Assembly (NCBI RefSeq): GCF_900114675.1
Contig: NZ_FOZM01000001.1
Span: 1,550,001-1,614,000 of the forward strand
DNA: 64,000 nucleotides
Source: Yoonia litorea
GTDB taxonomy: Bacteria; Pseudomonadota; Alphaproteobacteria; Rhodobacterales; Rhodobacteraceae
Reading direction: 5' to 3'
Every line of letters begins with the position of its first letter. Position 1 is the first letter of the stretch. A program made the translations under genes and the position numbers. The notes beneath the pieces were generated by a model. That model was not told where the DNA came from. It saw only the letters and a list, made by a program, of their open reading frames with translations, and ran no database searches. Shown here piece after piece: positions 25,319-36,472 of the stretch.

Positions 25319-25966
25319 ATGGTCGCGCAGTACTTCGCCCATGTCGATACATGGGTTTTTGATCTCGACAACACGCTTTATCACCCGTCGGCCAACCTCT
25401 TTGGCCAGATGGACGTACGCTTTTCAGCCTATGTCCAGCGTCTGACCGGGCTTGATGCGGAAGGCGCACTGCGACTGTGCCACGACTATTGGGACGAATA
25501 CGGCTCCACCCTGGTCGGACTGATCGAGCACCACGATGTCGATCCGCATCATTTCCTCGCTGATGTGCACGACATTGATATCTCTCACCTTGAAGAGGAT
25601 GAAGGATTGATTGCCGCGCTGCAAAGCCTCTCTGGCCGCCGTATTGTCTACACCAATGGATCTGAAAACCACGCCAAACGGGTGCTGGCGCAGCGGGGTC
25701 TGACACGTCTGTTCGATGCCGTTTACGGGGTGGAGCACGCAGCTTTCGCCCCGAAGCCGACCGAAGGGGCCTTTGCCCGCGTCTTTGCCAAGGACGGTCT
25801 CGATCCCAAGAAGGCAGCCATGTTTGAGGACGAAGCGCGCAATCTGGCCGTTCCCCATCGTCTGGGAATGCGGACGGTGCATGTGCACCGTGAGGCAGGC
25901 GACCATGACTTCGTGCATCACCACAGTGATGATCTGACAGAATTCTTGTCGCAGTTGGCGCGCTGA
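25319..25966 (+). CDS. HAD-family pyrimidine 5'-nucleotidase-like phosphatase
   Basis: 215 residues. Motif I VFDLDNTLYHP (nucleophile Asp at about 15), motif II IVYTNGSENHA, motif III Lys in FAPKPTEGAF and motif IV MFEDEARNL are all present. The LDNTLYHP start and order match the SDT1/PHM8-like group that removes phosphate from pyrimidine nucleotides. Cytoplasmic. The substrate is inferred from family only. Followed after 38 bases by ubiH. Confidence 0.88.
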   Translation: MVAQYFAHVDTWVFDLDNTLYHPSANLFGQMDVRFSAYVQRLTGLDAEGALRLCHDYWDEYGSTLVGLIEHHDVDPHHFLADVHDIDISHLEEDEGLIAALQSLSGRRIVYTNGSENHAKRVLAQRGLTRLFDAVYGVEHAAFAPKPTEGAFARVFAKDGLDPKKAAMFEDEARNLAVPHRLGMRTVHVHREAGDHDFVHHHSDDLTEFLSQLAR

Positions 25967-26004
25967 CCCTTTCCGCCCTGTGCCCCGCGACATATGTCAA
26001 CGCT

Positions 26005-27195
26005 ATGGAACGCACACACTCTGATATCGTGATTGCCGGCGGCGGGGTCGCCGGTCTGACCGCCGCAGCAGCATTCGGGACCGCCGGTTTTTCGGTGACG
26101 ATTATCGACCCTGCCCCACCAATTACCGTGGGTGATCAGGAAGGATCTGACCTGCGAACAACAGCTTTCCTGCAACCTGCGCAGCGATTTCTTGAAGCTG
26201 CCGGGCTTTGGGAAAAGCTCGCGCCGGACGCAGCACCATTGCAAGTCATGCGAATTACCGATCTTGGGACGGATCACCCGGTCACACGAGACTTCAACGC
26301 ATCCGATATTTCCGACCAGCCGTTTGGCTGGAACCTGCCAAACTGGCTATTACGCCGCGAAATGGTCACGCGTCTCGACGAATTACCAAACGTAGATTTC
26401 AGGACAGGCGTTGGCTTTCAAAGTATGTTGGCCCGCACCACTGAAGTCATTGTCACCTTAAGCGACACGACGCAGGTCTCAACGAAACTGTTAATCGGTG
26501 CCGACGGTCGCAACAGTGCTGTCCGTCAGGCGGCCGGGATCGGCGTCTCCACCACGCGCTACGGCCAGAAGGCTTTGACCTTCGCTGTCACACATGATGC
26601 GCCACACAACAATATCTCGACTGAGATTCACCGCTCCGGCGGCCCTTTCACACTTGTCCCGCTACCTGATCACGAAGGCAAACCCTGTTCTGCTGTTGTG
26701 TGGATGGAGCATGGATCAGAGGCCAATCGCCTTGCGGCATTGCCGGTTGACGAATTCGAAGAGGCCGCAAACGACCGCTCAGGTGTGCTTTACGGTCCAC
26801 TGAAACTGGTCACGCGCCGAGGCGTTTGGCCGATCATCAGTCAGGTCGCTGATGCTTTGGTAGCGCCACGGACCGCTCTTGTAGCCGAGGCCGCCCACGT
26901 CATGCCGCCCATCGGCGCGCAGGGCTTGAACATGTCGCTGCGGGATCTGGCATGCTTGCTTGAGCTTGCGCAAACCAATCGAGAAACGCTTGGCAACACC
27001 AAGATGCTGGAGAGCTACGCGCGGCAACGTCACCCTGATATCAAGTTGCGTGTGACTGGCATTGACGCACTCAACCGCGCCTCGATGGCAGGCAGCCCCT
27101 TGGCACAGACACTCCGCACCAAAGGGATCGAGACGCTATACGGCGTGGCACCCGTGCGGCGCGGCCTGATGCAACTTGGATTGGGCGCGACCTAA
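26005..27195 (+). CDS. UbiH/COQ6-family FAD monooxygenase
   Basis: 396 residues. Hydroxylates the aromatic ring of ubiquinone precursors at the inner membrane. FAD motifs: IVIAGGGVAGLTAAAAFG at residues 9 to 26, LLIGADGRNSAVR near 160, and AEAAHVMPPIGAQGLNMSL near 298, where family members have a GD pair before AAH and this protein reads EAAH. Rhodobacterales have several UbiH/UbiF-like paralogues, so the hydroxylated position is not certain. Stop overlaps the convergent aminotransferase gene by 4 bases. Confidence 0.88.
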   Translation: MERTHSDIVIAGGGVAGLTAAAAFGTAGFSVTIIDPAPPITVGDQEGSDLRTTAFLQPAQRFLEAAGLWEKLAPDAAPLQVMRITDLGTDHPVTRDFNASDISDQPFGWNLPNWLLRREMVTRLDELPNVDFRTGVGFQSMLARTTEVIVTLSDTTQVSTKLLIGADGRNSAVRQAAGIGVSTTRYGQKALTFAVTHDAPHNNISTEIHRSGGPFTLVPLPDHEGKPCSAVVWMEHGSEANRLAALPVDEFEEAANDRSGVLYGPLKLVTRRGVWPIISQVADALVAPRTALVAEAAHVMPPIGAQGLNMSLRDLACLLELAQTNRETLGNTKMLESYARQRHPDIKLRVTGIDALNRASMAGSPLAQTLRTKGIETLYGVAPVRRGLMQLGLGAT

Positions 27196-28319
27196 AGCAC
27201 GCGGTTCAGGACCGGCAACAAACGGTCGAGCGTAGCTTGCACGTCATAAAGCTTGTCCAAGCCGAAAAGCCCCAAACGGAATGTTCTGAAATCATTCGGT
27301 TCGTCGCATTGCAGCGGAACTCCCGCGGCGATCTGCATGCCTTCGGCTGCGAACTTCGAGCCGTTCTGGATGTCGGGATCATCGGTATAGCTCACCACCA
27401 CACCCGGCGCACCGAAACCTTCGCCGGCAACAGACTTGATGCCCTTCTCTGCCAAAGCTGCACGCACGGCATTGCCCAACGCCCACTGCGCGTCTTTCAA
27501 CTTTTCAAATCCGAACTCACGCGTCTCCAGCATTGTGTCGCGAAACGCGCGCAGGCCATCTGTCGGCATTGTCGCGTGATAGGCGTGCCCACCGTTCTCG
27601 TAGGCCTGCATGATGCTGTGCCATTTCTTGAGATCGACAGCAAATGAGTCAGACGATGTGTCCTGCATCCGGGCCACCGCGCGTTCAGACATCATCACAA
27701 GCCCTGCGCTGGGGGTCGACGACCACCCCTTCTGTGGCGCAGAGATCAGGACATCGACGCCGGTTGCCTTCATATCAACCCAGGCACAGCCCGAAGCGAT
27801 GCAATCAAGCACCATGATTGCGCCAACCTCATGCGCGGCGGATGCCAGAGCGGTGATGTAATCATCGGGCAAAATGATGCCTGCGGATGTTTCGACATGA
27901 GGGGCAAAGACGACGTCCGGCTTTGCGTCCCTGATCGCTGCTGTCACCTCTTCGATCGGTGCCGGTGCAAACGCTGCCCGCGTATCATTGCCCGCCTGCC
28001 GTGCCTTCATCACGGTTGTCTCTGCTGTAAAGCGCCCTGCCTCGAAAATCTGGCTCCACCGATAGGAAAACCAGCCGTTGCGAACGACAAACGCATGGGC
28101 GTCTTTGCCGAATTGCCTGGCGACGGCTTCCATTCCGTAGGTCCCGCCACCGGGGACAAGTGCCACGGCATCAGCGTTGTAGACCTCTTTCAGCATGGCG
28201 GAGATATCTGTCATCACAGACTGGAACGCCTTGGACATGTGATTGAGAGAGCGATCAGTAAAGACCACCGAAAATTCCATCAGCCCGTCAGGGTCGACTG
28301 CGTTCTGTGTTCCGTCCAT
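27192..28319 (-). CDS. Class V aminotransferase (alanine/serine-glyoxylate type)
   Basis: 375 residues. PLP-dependent fold type I. The PLP lysine is in LISAPQKGWSSTPSAGLVMM near residue 195, with the cofactor Asp in IMVLDCIASGCAW near 170 and the Gly-rich VPGGGTYGMEAVARQ near 56. Such enzymes transfer the amino group of alanine or serine, often to glyoxylate; some are aspartate aminotransferases. The glyoxylate genes glcB and glcG occur in the same window but far away. No operon partner. Confidence 0.85.
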   Translation of the reverse strand: MDGTQNAVDPDGLMEFSVVFTDRSLNHMSKAFQSVMTDISAMLKEVYNADAVALVPGGGTYGMEAVARQFGKDAHAFVVRNGWFSYRWSQIFEAGRFTAETTVMKARQAGNDTRAAFAPAPIEEVTAAIRDAKPDVVFAPHVETSAGIILPDDYITALASAAHEVGAIMVLDCIASGCAWVDMKATGVDVLISAPQKGWSSTPSAGLVMMSERAVARMQDTSSDSFAVDLKKWHSIMQAYENGGHAYHATMPTDGLRAFRDTMLETREFGFEKLKDAQWALGNAVRAALAEKGIKSVAGEGFGAPGVVVSYTDDPDIQNGSKFAAEGMQIAAGVPLQCDEPNDFRTFRLGLFGLDKLYDVQATLDRLLPVLNRVL

Positions 28320-28378
28320 CGCTTCCTCCTCACGTCACTTTGCATGACTTAACAAGCAAAGCGCCGCTGGCAAAGCGT

Positions 28379-29137
28379 TCAATCGGCCCGTTCCCACAGA
28401 TCGATCTGACGTGTTGCCGCATCCTCCTGCCGTGTATTGGAAAAAACTGTGCGGTTCCGGCCTGCATTCTTGGCGCGGTAGAGTGCGTTATCTGCTTCCT
28501 GAATGGCGACTTCGACGTCTTCAAGGCTTTCCTTCAGCGAGCCACCGATTGAGACAGTGACCTTGAGGTGCGTGCCGTTGAATTCCAGGGCGTCCTGCTC
28601 AATCGTTCTGCGCATCCGCTCTGCAATCTCGAAACCGGATTCTTCCCGCTGCTCATGCAAGAAAACGATAAATTCTTCTCCGCCAAACCGGCAAACGATG
28701 TCCCGATCCCTCACGTTGCGGCAAAGGATTCTGGCAACACGGGCGATCACCGCATCACCGGCCAGATGTCCGTAGGTGTCATTGACGGACTTGAATTCAT
28801 CAATGTCGATCATCAACGATGTGCCATAGGCGCCGGGCGCATCCCGCATCTGTTGGAAGAAGAAATCGCGCGTTGCAACATTGGTCAGCCGGTCACGGTT
28901 GACCAGTTGCTGTAGCTCGTCTTTCAGCAAGACGTTGCGACGCACCTGCGCCCAGACAAAAAAGCTGAAAGGCAGCGCAACCAGAGTTGTAATCACAGGC
29001 GAAAGAACCATCAATTCGGCCCTGTCCTGCCCATCATAAAGCACAAGCAACAGCGCCAATGACAAAACGACCGCTGCAAGCGTCATGAGCATTGCAGCGA
29101 CAGTTACAGCACGCCAACTGGCAATCTGCGCCATCAT
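28379..29137 (-). CDS. Membrane-bound diguanylate cyclase (GGDEF domain)
   Basis: 252 residues from the ATG at 29137, which has GGAAGG seven bases upstream; a TTG at 29188 would add 17. Two predicted membrane helices (about residues 12 to 65), then a GGDEF domain: nucleotide-binding SLMIDIDEFKSVND, YGHLAGDAVIARVA and the active-site GGEEF. The inhibitory I-site RxxD (RDRD) is five residues before it, so product feedback is expected. It makes cyclic di-GMP, linking an unknown signal to motility or attachment. No sensor domain beyond the membrane part. Confidence 0.92.
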   Translation of the reverse strand: MMAQIASWRAVTVAAMLMTLAAVVLSLALLLVLYDGQDRAELMVLSPVITTLVALPFSFFVWAQVRRNVLLKDELQQLVNRDRLTNVATRDFFFQQMRDAPGAYGTSLMIDIDEFKSVNDTYGHLAGDAVIARVARILCRNVRDRDIVCRFGGEEFIVFLHEQREESGFEIAERMRRTIEQDALEFNGTHLKVTVSIGGSLKESLEDVEVAIQEADNALYRAKNAGRNRTVFSNTRQEDAATRQIDLWERAD

Positions 29138-29206
29138 CCTGAACCCTTCCGCGTCATGCGGCGAAAGATCGCGCAGAAACCTCTGCAAATGATTAAGCGC
29201 CTCGCG

Positions 29207-29659
29207 TTAGATGGGCCCCGGCCTGCGTTCCTCGCTCAGCAGGACATTCGCTTCAACATCGCCCACACCGGGCATCGTCATGATCCGGCGGCGCAAGACC
29301 CGCTCGAAATCAGCCAGGTCACGCGCCACGACCCTCAAGCGATAATCATAAAGGCCAAGCACATGATCGACGGTTTGCACCTCAGGGATTGCACCGATTG
29401 CCCTTTCAAAGGCCTCCAGACTGACGCGTCCCTTTGTGGCAAGCTTGACGCCGAGAAAGACCGTCACACCGAAGCCGACCTTTTCTGCGTCAAGTTCAAG
29501 CCGCCGCCCGACAATGATGCCAGCCTCCTGAAGACGCCTGATCCGCCGCCAGGTCGCAGGCTGGCTCATCCCAAGCTTTGCGGCCAACTGGGTCGTGGAT
29601 TGATCGGCGTTGCGCTGCATTGCCTGCAAGATTTGCTTATCCAGATCGTCAAGCGTCAT
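29207..29659 (-). CDS. Lrp/AsnC-family regulator, second of tandem pair
   Basis: 150 residues. Helix-turn-helix TTQLAAKLGMSQPATWRRI at residues 21 to 39, then the RAM ligand-binding domain ending GVGDVEANVLLSEER. Lrp-family proteins form octamers and sense amino acids. The start overlaps the stop of the upstream Lrp gene (ATGA), so the two are co-translated and may form mixed assemblies. Position next to ilvC suggests branched-chain amino acid control (inference). Confidence 0.93.
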   Translation of the reverse strand: MTLDDLDKQILQAMQRNADQSTTQLAAKLGMSQPATWRRIRRLQEAGIIVGRRLELDAEKVGFGVTVFLGVKLATKGRVSLEAFERAIGAIPEVQTVDHVLGLYDYRLRVVARDLADFERVLRRRIMTMPGVGDVEANVLLSEERRPGPI

Positions 29660-30111
29660 AGCGGCAGGCTTTCATCGGACTTGACCGTTGCAACTGTCAT
29701 CAGCGCTTCGATGTCTGCGATATGAGGTAGGGTCAGAATGTTGTCCCTGTAAAGCCGCTGATAGTCCGCGAGGTCCTTGGCGATCAACGACAGACGGACA
29801 TCAACCCGCCCCAAGAACGTTTGTATCTCGATCACCTCGGCCACGTCGCGCGCCGCTGCAATAAAGTCGTCAAAGGCCCGAGGCACCGTTTTATCCAAGG
29901 TGATGCGCAAACTGACCGCGATCGAATATCCGAGCGCGCGCCAGTCAATAACGGCCCGACTGCCTTTCAGGATGCCGTCATTGCGCAACCGTTCCAGCCT
30001 GCGGCTGACCTTGGCCGGGGTCGAACTCACAGCCTCAGCCAGATCAGGGACGCCGCGTGTGGGGTCCGACTGTAAAAGGCGCAGCAATCGTCGATCAGTG
30101 TCATCAAGCAT
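29656..30111 (-). CDS. Lrp/AsnC-family regulator, first of tandem pair
   Basis: 151 residues from the ATG at 30111 (AGGGGAATC upstream); the longer frame begins in the AT-rich promoter. Helix-turn-helix GVPDLAEAVSSTPAKVSRRL, hinge, then a RAM domain. It diverges from ilvC across a 135-base AT-rich region and is the likely DNA-binding partner there. About as diverged from the second Lrp as paralogues usually are, so this is an old pair rather than a recent duplicate. Confidence 0.93.
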   Translation of the reverse strand: MLDDTDRRLLRLLQSDPTRGVPDLAEAVSSTPAKVSRRLERLRNDGILKGSRAVIDWRALGYSIAVSLRITLDKTVPRAFDDFIAAARDVAEVIEIQTFLGRVDVRLSLIAKDLADYQRLYRDNILTLPHIADIEALMTVATVKSDESLPL

Positions 30112-31269
<1,158 letters not shown>

Positions 31270-31309
31270 GCTGGACCTGAGGCGGTTATTCCGCCAGCTT
31301 AAAGACTTG

Positions 31310-31338
31310 AAGGCCCGAGCAACTGCTTGGGCCTTTTT
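31310..31338 (+). terminator. Rho-independent terminator of ilvC
   Basis: Stem AGGCCCGAGC / GCTTGGGCCT (one G-T pair) with an AACT loop followed by TTTTTT, 40 bases after the ilvC stop. Very clear. The next gene has its own ribosome site right after it. Confidence 0.93.
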
Positions 31339-31355
31339 TGACCTTGAGGAAGACC

Positions 31356-32255
31356 GTGACCCAAAGACCCACACTTGCAAATTGGCTTTCCGTTGCCGCC
31401 CTCGGTTTGATCTGGGGTGCAACCTTTATGGTCGTCGCGATCGCACTGGAAGGCTACGGTCCTCTGACCGTGGCCTGCGCGCGGGTGACCTTGGGTGCCA
31501 TCGCGCTTCTCACCTTGATGCAGATTATGGGACGCCCGGTGCCGCAGTTGACGGGCCGGTTGTTGAAATACCTGATCGTCATCGGCCTGTTGAATTCTGC
31601 GATTCCCTTTGCTCTGCTGAGTTGGGGGCAACAATATGTGCCGTCAGCTTTTGCAGGCATCGCGATGGCGGCGGTTTCTCTGTTCGTGTTGCCGCTGGCG
31701 CATCTGTTCTCGGATGAACCTCTCACTGCACGCAACGGATTTGGGGTTACCCTTGGCTTCATTGGCGCTGTCACCCTGATTGGACCTGGCATCTTGCGCA
31801 TCGGCACAGGCTGGGAGCCACTTGGACAGATTGCGTGCCTCGCGGCGGCGCTCTCTTACGCGATCTCAAGCATCATGACGCGTCGGTGTCCGACGATTGA
31901 TCCCATTGTGATGGCAACAGCCGTCTTGGTTGTCGGCGCCATCGCACTGATACCGGCAATGCTTTTCTTTGAGGGGATACCCGTCATTGAGGGCACACGC
32001 CCGACAATAGCCATTGTGGTCTTGGGTTTGATCCCAACCGCTTTGGCAGCTTGGCTCCGGATCAGCACAATCCGAAGTGCAGGATCGGTCTTTATGGCGC
32101 CTGTCGGTTTTCAGGTTCCGGTGTGGTCGATGATCTGCGGCGCATTGATCCTGAACGAAGACCTGCCTTTCCGGTTTTTCATTGCGCTCGCACTGATCCT
32201 TTCAGGGCTCGCCATCAGCCAATGGGCCAATCTGCGCAAGATCTTCCGCGGTTAA
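31356..32255 (+). CDS. EamA/DMT-family membrane transporter
   Basis: 299 residues from the GTG at 31356, chosen because TTGAGGA lies five bases upstream. About ten hydrophobic helices, with the two EamA repeats visible as [20 protein letters not shown] at the start and the second half beginning near [17 protein letters not shown]. Family members export amino acids or other small metabolites; the substrate is unknown. Its position right after ilvC may be chance. Stop shares TTAA with the convergent glmM gene. Confidence 0.88.
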   Translation: MTQRPTLANWLSVAALGLIWGATFMVVAIALEGYGPLTVACARVTLGAIALLTLMQIMGRPVPQLTGRLLKYLIVIGLLNSAIPFALLSWGQQYVPSAFAGIAMAAVSLFVLPLAHLFSDEPLTARNGFGVTLGFIGAVTLIGPGILRIGTGWEPLGQIACLAAALSYAISSIMTRRCPTIDPIVMATAVLVVGAIALIPAMLFFEGIPVIEGTRPTIAIVVLGLIPTALAAWLRISTIRSAGSVFMAPVGFQVPVWSMICGALILNEDLPFRFFIALALILSGLAISQWANLRKIFRG

Positions 32256-33595
32256 GCTGCCGCTTCGACCTCGGTGACGATGCTGTCGACAACCTCGGAC
32301 AAAAGGTCATTGTCTTCGCATTCAGCCATGACACGGATCAGCGGTTCAGTGCCCGACTTACGGATGAGCAACCTGCCACGCCCCGTCAATTGCGCTTCTG
32401 CATTTGCAATCGCACTCTGAACCGAAGCCGCGTTCAGTGGATCCTGGCCCTGAGAGTACCGGACGTTCTTGAGAAGTTGTGGCACAGTTTCAAAGCTGCT
32501 TGTCAGCGCGCTGGCAGGCTTGCCTGTCTCGATCATCGCTGCGAGAAACTGAAGCCCCGCCAAAAGGCCGTCACCTGTCGTGGCGTAGTCGGTCATGACG
32601 ATATGCCCTGACTGTTCACCACCAAGGTTCCAGCCACCTTTGCGCATGGCTTCTACCACGTAGCGATCCCCGACCGCGGTGCGTTCCAGTCGCAGGCCAC
32701 GCCCTTCCAGGTATCGCTCCAGCCCGAGGTTGGACATCACGGTTGCCACGAGCGTGCCGCCTTGCAGGCGTTCTTGTTCCGCCCAACGCCCAGCCATCAG
32801 CGCCATCAACTGATCGCCGTCAGCAACAGTGCCGGTTTCATCGAGGATCATCACGCGGTCCGCATCACCATCTAGGCAGATGCCGACGTCAGCCCCTTCG
32901 CGGCGAATGACCTCAGCGGCGAAATCTGGATGCGTGGACCCGCACCCTTCGTTGATGTTGGTGCCGTCAGGGGCCACGCCAATCGGGATCACGGTCGCGC
33001 CGAGTTCCCACAAGACCTCAGGTGCTACGCGATGCGCGGCACCGTTGGCGCAATCAATGACCACCTTGAGGCCGTCAAGCCGCATGCCAGCGGGGAAGGT
33101 CGATTTCACACGCTCTGCATAGCGGAAACGGCCATCGTCGATACGTTTGGCTCGTCCGATGTTTTCCGCTTTCGCCGGTGTAATGACGCTGGCGATGAGC
33201 GCCTCGATCTCGGTTTCTGCCGCGTCAGACAACTTGAACCCGTCAGGCCCGAAAAACTTGATCCCGTTATCATGATGCGGGTTGTGGCTGGCCGAAATCA
33301 TGATCCCGAGGTCGGCACGCATTGAGGTGGTCAGAAGCCCCACAGCGGGCGTTGGAACAGGCCCCAGCAGAAGCACGTTCATGCCGGTACTTGTCAAACC
33401 AGCCGTCAGCGCGTTCTCGAACATATAGCCCGACAGGCGCGTATCTTTGCCGATGACCACGCGATGTCCGTTCGACCCGTCATTGCGAAAGTACCGTCCG
33501 GCAGCAGCGCCAATCTTGAGCGCCATTTCAGCCGTCATCGGATAGGAATTTGCCGTGCCGCGCACACCATCGGTGCCGAAGAACTTGCGTGTCAT
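32252..33595 (-). CDS. glmM: Phosphoglucosamine mutase
   Basis: 447 residues from the ATG at 33595. Converts glucosamine-6-phosphate to glucosamine-1-phosphate for peptidoglycan and lipopolysaccharide precursors. Start [13 protein letters not shown], phosphoserine loop [18 protein letters not shown] near residue 100, metal loop CLDGDADRV near 241, sugar loop GGEQSGHIV near 325 and phosphate-binding [12 protein letters not shown] near 420 are all intact. Start overlaps the folP stop (ATGA), giving a folB-folP-glmM operon. Confidence 0.98.
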   Translation of the reverse strand: MTRKFFGTDGVRGTANSYPMTAEMALKIGAAAGRYFRNDGSNGHRVVIGKDTRLSGYMFENALTAGLTSTGMNVLLLGPVPTPAVGLLTTSMRADLGIMISASHNPHHDNGIKFFGPDGFKLSDAAETEIEALIASVITPAKAENIGRAKRIDDGRFRYAERVKSTFPAGMRLDGLKVVIDCANGAAHRVAPEVLWELGATVIPIGVAPDGTNINEGCGSTHPDFAAEVIRREGADVGICLDGDADRVMILDETGTVADGDQLMALMAGRWAEQERLQGGTLVATVMSNLGLERYLEGRGLRLERTAVGDRYVVEAMRKGGWNLGGEQSGHIVMTDYATTGDGLLAGLQFLAAMIETGKPASALTSSFETVPQLLKNVRYSQGQDPLNAASVQSAIANAEAQLTGRGRLLIRKSGTEPLIRVMAECEDNDLLSEVVDSIVTEVEAAA

Positions 33596-34605
33596 GTCAT
33601 TGCCGCTCCGCCAATGGCCCATTCAAGATCGAGAGCCTGCTTTGTAGCGAAGATATCGTGCACCCGCAGAATTTGCACGCCCTGACGTGCACCAAACAAC
33701 GCGACGGCAACCGAACCGCCGAGGCGGTCCTGCGCGTCCTCGCCGCCACCGATTGTTCCGATAAACCGTTTGCGTGATGCACCCAGCAAAATCGGACATC
33801 CCAGCCCGTGGAAAATCGCAATACCCCGCAAGATGCTGAGGTTGTGTTCAAGCGTTTTGCCGAAGCCGATGCCGGGATCGACAATGATACGTTCGCGCGG
33901 CACGCCAGCTTGTTCGGCGACCGTCACCCGCTCTTCCAGAAAATCGTAGATATCCAGCAAGACATCGTCGTAATGCGGATCCTCTTGCATTGTTTCAGGT
34001 GTTCCTTGGGCGTGCATGATGCACACTGGCAGATCGTGCCCGGCAGCCAGTTGCAAAAGTGCCGGATCAAACGTGAACGCCGCGACATCGTTGATAAGGC
34101 TTGCCCCCGCCTCAACCGCGGCACGGCCCACACCGCCCTTGCGGGTATCAATCGAGATCGGAATATGGCTTTCGGCACGGATGGCAGCGATCACTGGCGC
34201 GGTGCGTGCAATCTCATCGTTGACGGCAACCTCTTTGGCACCCGGGCGCGTGCTTTCACCACCAATATCGATGATTGCTGCCCCGTCGCGTTGCATCGCG
34301 CGGGCATGATCAACAGCGGCTTCTGGCGCCGCGAACAAACCACCGTCCGAAAAGCTGTCGGGTGTGACGTTGAGAATCCCCATGATCTGGGGGCGGCGCA
34401 TGTCCAGACCGGCGATCGACACACGCGGTGCCGTCAATCGCGTCAGGACAGTACCGGGTAGATCGCCTGCAGCCTGTTTTCGCCTGCTGCCGCCTCTTTC
34501 CTGAACGACAACGGTATCGAACCAGCACAACCCACCTGCGAGTGGAAAGCTCTGTGGGCTGGGCACTTCGCCAAAACGGACAATGGGTCGGTAATAGACT
34601 GTCAC
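33592..34605 (-). CDS. folP: Dihydropteroate synthase
   Basis: 337 residues. Joins p-aminobenzoate to dihydropterin pyrophosphate, the sulfonamide target. The TIM barrel begins about residue 70: [48 protein letters not shown] and [10 protein letters not shown] are all canonical. The first 65 residues are an extension not found in the Escherichia coli protein; similar extensions are common in rhodobacters (from memory). ATGA overlaps link it to both neighbours. Confidence 0.97.
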   Translation of the reverse strand: MTVYYRPIVRFGEVPSPQSFPLAGGLCWFDTVVVQERGGSRRKQAAGDLPGTVLTRLTAPRVSIAGLDMRRPQIMGILNVTPDSFSDGGLFAAPEAAVDHARAMQRDGAAIIDIGGESTRPGAKEVAVNDEIARTAPVIAAIRAESHIPISIDTRKGGVGRAAVEAGASLINDVAAFTFDPALLQLAAGHDLPVCIMHAQGTPETMQEDPHYDDVLLDIYDFLEERVTVAEQAGVPRERIIVDPGIGFGKTLEHNLSILRGIAIFHGLGCPILLGASRKRFIGTIGGGEDAQDRLGGSVAVALFGARQGVQILRVHDIFATKQALDLEWAIGGAAMT

Positions 34606-35522
34606 GGCAACGTCTCATCCAACTCTGACACCGCGCGCACAGGCACTGACGCCTCAGGTGCATCAGCACCTATGACCAGAAGCTCTTTCGCGTCCACCTC
34701 GGCTGCAAACCATGCGACAAGCGCCAGCGCATCACGCGGGCCGGCAGAGGGGCCATCAACAGCATCCAGCACGATTTTTGAAGGGGCCCAGATACAGATC
34801 TGGTCGTTCTTCATCGCCCAGTCGAGTTCAGTGCGTGTTCCCACCACCATCAACCTCTGGTCATGGGCAGCCAACCGCCATGCGTTCTGTTCAATCGCCA
34901 GAAGATCAATCCGCCTTTGCGCCAGCAAATTTTCGACCTGCGGCGCTGAAACATCATCGGCACCGACGCATATGATCAAAGGGGCATCGCGTGCCTGAAG
35001 CTGATCAATCCATCCTTTCAGATGCGGCGAGGTAATGGCAGCGTTCGTCAGGTAAACGACGCGAGGATGCGGAGCTTCGACATGCTCTTGCGCGGCCCGA
35101 TCCAACCCATCACGCGAGCGCACGATCTCGACGCCCAGTGCGAATGGCCCACGATCCAGCTTCTCGATCCTGACAAAGACACGTTCGGCCTGAGGCTCCA
35201 GAAGGATTCGTTCAGCGACGCGCGCCGCCAAGGTTTCCAGCAGGTTGATCCGCTCGGCCTCAAGTTCAATCGCAATCGCTTCGGTGACTTTGTCGTAGGA
35301 CAGTATGCGGTCAACATCATCGTCAATCGGACCACTCAGCGGCATCACCTCGACAACGACATTGAAACGGACCCGCTGCAGTTTGCCCCGTTCCTGCTGG
35401 AATGCACCGATTTCTACTTCGACGGTGTAGTCGCGTAGCGAGATGCGATCACAGGGGGTCTGGCTGCTGGCTTCGGCGCGCTCGCTGGGATGCGCAAACG
35501 CCAATCGGATGTCATCATTCAT
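34602..35522 (-). CDS. folB: Dihydroneopterin aldolase with C-terminal extra domain
   Basis: 306 residues from the ATG at 35522. The FolB domain covers about residues 25 to 140: ISLRDYTVEVEIGAFQQERGKLQRV in split form, DDVDRILSYDKVTEAI with its conserved Asp-Tyr, and a C-terminal RVFVRIEKLDR with the catalytic Lys. It makes hydroxymethyl-dihydropterin for folP next door. A further 165 or so residues follow, predicted alpha/beta (PLIICVGADD, RLMVVGT, ICIWAPSKIVLDAVDG) and unlike the normal 120-residue enzyme. I do not recognise that part. Confidence 0.92.
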   Translation of the reverse strand: MNDDIRLAFAHPSERAEASSQTPCDRISLRDYTVEVEIGAFQQERGKLQRVRFNVVVEVMPLSGPIDDDVDRILSYDKVTEAIAIELEAERINLLETLAARVAERILLEPQAERVFVRIEKLDRGPFALGVEIVRSRDGLDRAAQEHVEAPHPRVVYLTNAAITSPHLKGWIDQLQARDAPLIICVGADDVSAPQVENLLAQRRIDLLAIEQNAWRLAAHDQRLMVVGTRTELDWAMKNDQICIWAPSKIVLDAVDGPSAGPRDALALVAWFAAEVDAKELLVIGADAPEASVPVRAVSELDETLP

Positions 35523-35617
35523 CGGTGGTTCCAGCTCATATCTACGTCTGGCACGAATAGCGAAACGCGCCCGATGCGACAAGCATCAGGCGCGACAGGC
35601 TTGGCCGGTTGTGCGAC

Positions 35618-36286
35618 TTACATAGAGGCCGTGCGCACCGGCTGACGATAGAAGTAATGCGACCCGATGGACGCCGTACGTGGGAAACGCTTTGCCCATG
35701 ACGGGCTGACTGCTTTCGTGTGGTAGTGCGTAGCACCACCTGTCAACGCGCGTGGCGCACCTTCAAGCAGGATTGCCGCCACCTTGCCGACGCGCTCCCA
35801 AGCGCGTGGTTCGTTGATGTTCTCTGGCAAACCGTCACAGGTATAAGTGAACTGGCAAGCGTATTTGCGTCCGGTGCCCTGATTGATCACACCGCAGAGC
35901 GTGTCAGGATAGGCGTCGCTATCCACACGGTTCAGGATCACCTCACCCACTGCAAACATACCGCGCACGGTCTCACCGCGGGCTTCGAAGTAAAGGGCTT
36001 CGGCAAGGCACTGCCATTGATCACCACCATCAGCGGACGGCAGCGAAGCGAGGTATTCGCGGTCGTAAATGGTGCTGCTTTCAGTTTCGACACCCCGTTC
36101 AACAGCAGGAGGCAGGCTGGTCAGAAGGCTCAATCGGCTGTCAGGAACGACCGAGAGCGCTTCGCGTTCTTGCCCAAGAATGGCGCTCAAGCGGCTAGCG
36201 AGCACCTCATCTGCGGCGGCTGGCAGGGCCCCGAAGATCATCGTTGCCGCGGTACACGCAGCGAAAAATCGTCTCATCAAACTCAT
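35618..36286 (-). CDS. SleB-family cell wall hydrolase
   Basis: 222 residues with a signal peptide (AATMIFGALPAAA, cleavage near 25). Residues about 90 to 210 form a Hydrolase_2/SleB lytic transglycosylase domain: WQCLAEALYFEARGE holds the catalytic Glu, followed by AVGEVILNRVDSDAYPDTLCGVI in two blocks, QFTYTCDG and GATHYHT. It should cut peptidoglycan glycan strands in the periplasm. Not part of an evident operon. Confidence 0.9.
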   Translation of the reverse strand: MSLMRRFFAACTAATMIFGALPAAADEVLASRLSAILGQEREALSVVPDSRLSLLTSLPPAVERGVETESSTIYDREYLASLPSADGGDQWQCLAEALYFEARGETVRGMFAVGEVILNRVDSDAYPDTLCGVINQGTGRKYACQFTYTCDGLPENINEPRAWERVGKVAAILLEGAPRALTGGATHYHTKAVSPSWAKRFPRTASIGSHYFYRQPVRTASM

Positions 36287-36472
36287 CTTTTCCCACCCAG
36301 GAAGTGCACGGATCGACCCCGCGCTGGCAGGCAGTGCTTAAAACATGGTTGAGAATACGTCTACCCTTTGGTCAACGCAGTGGCGCAAAGGTGCTGCCCG
36401 CACCGCGCATACCGCAATATATGGTGTATTTTTCGGCGATTATTCGCCATAATAACTATATATAGAATGACA

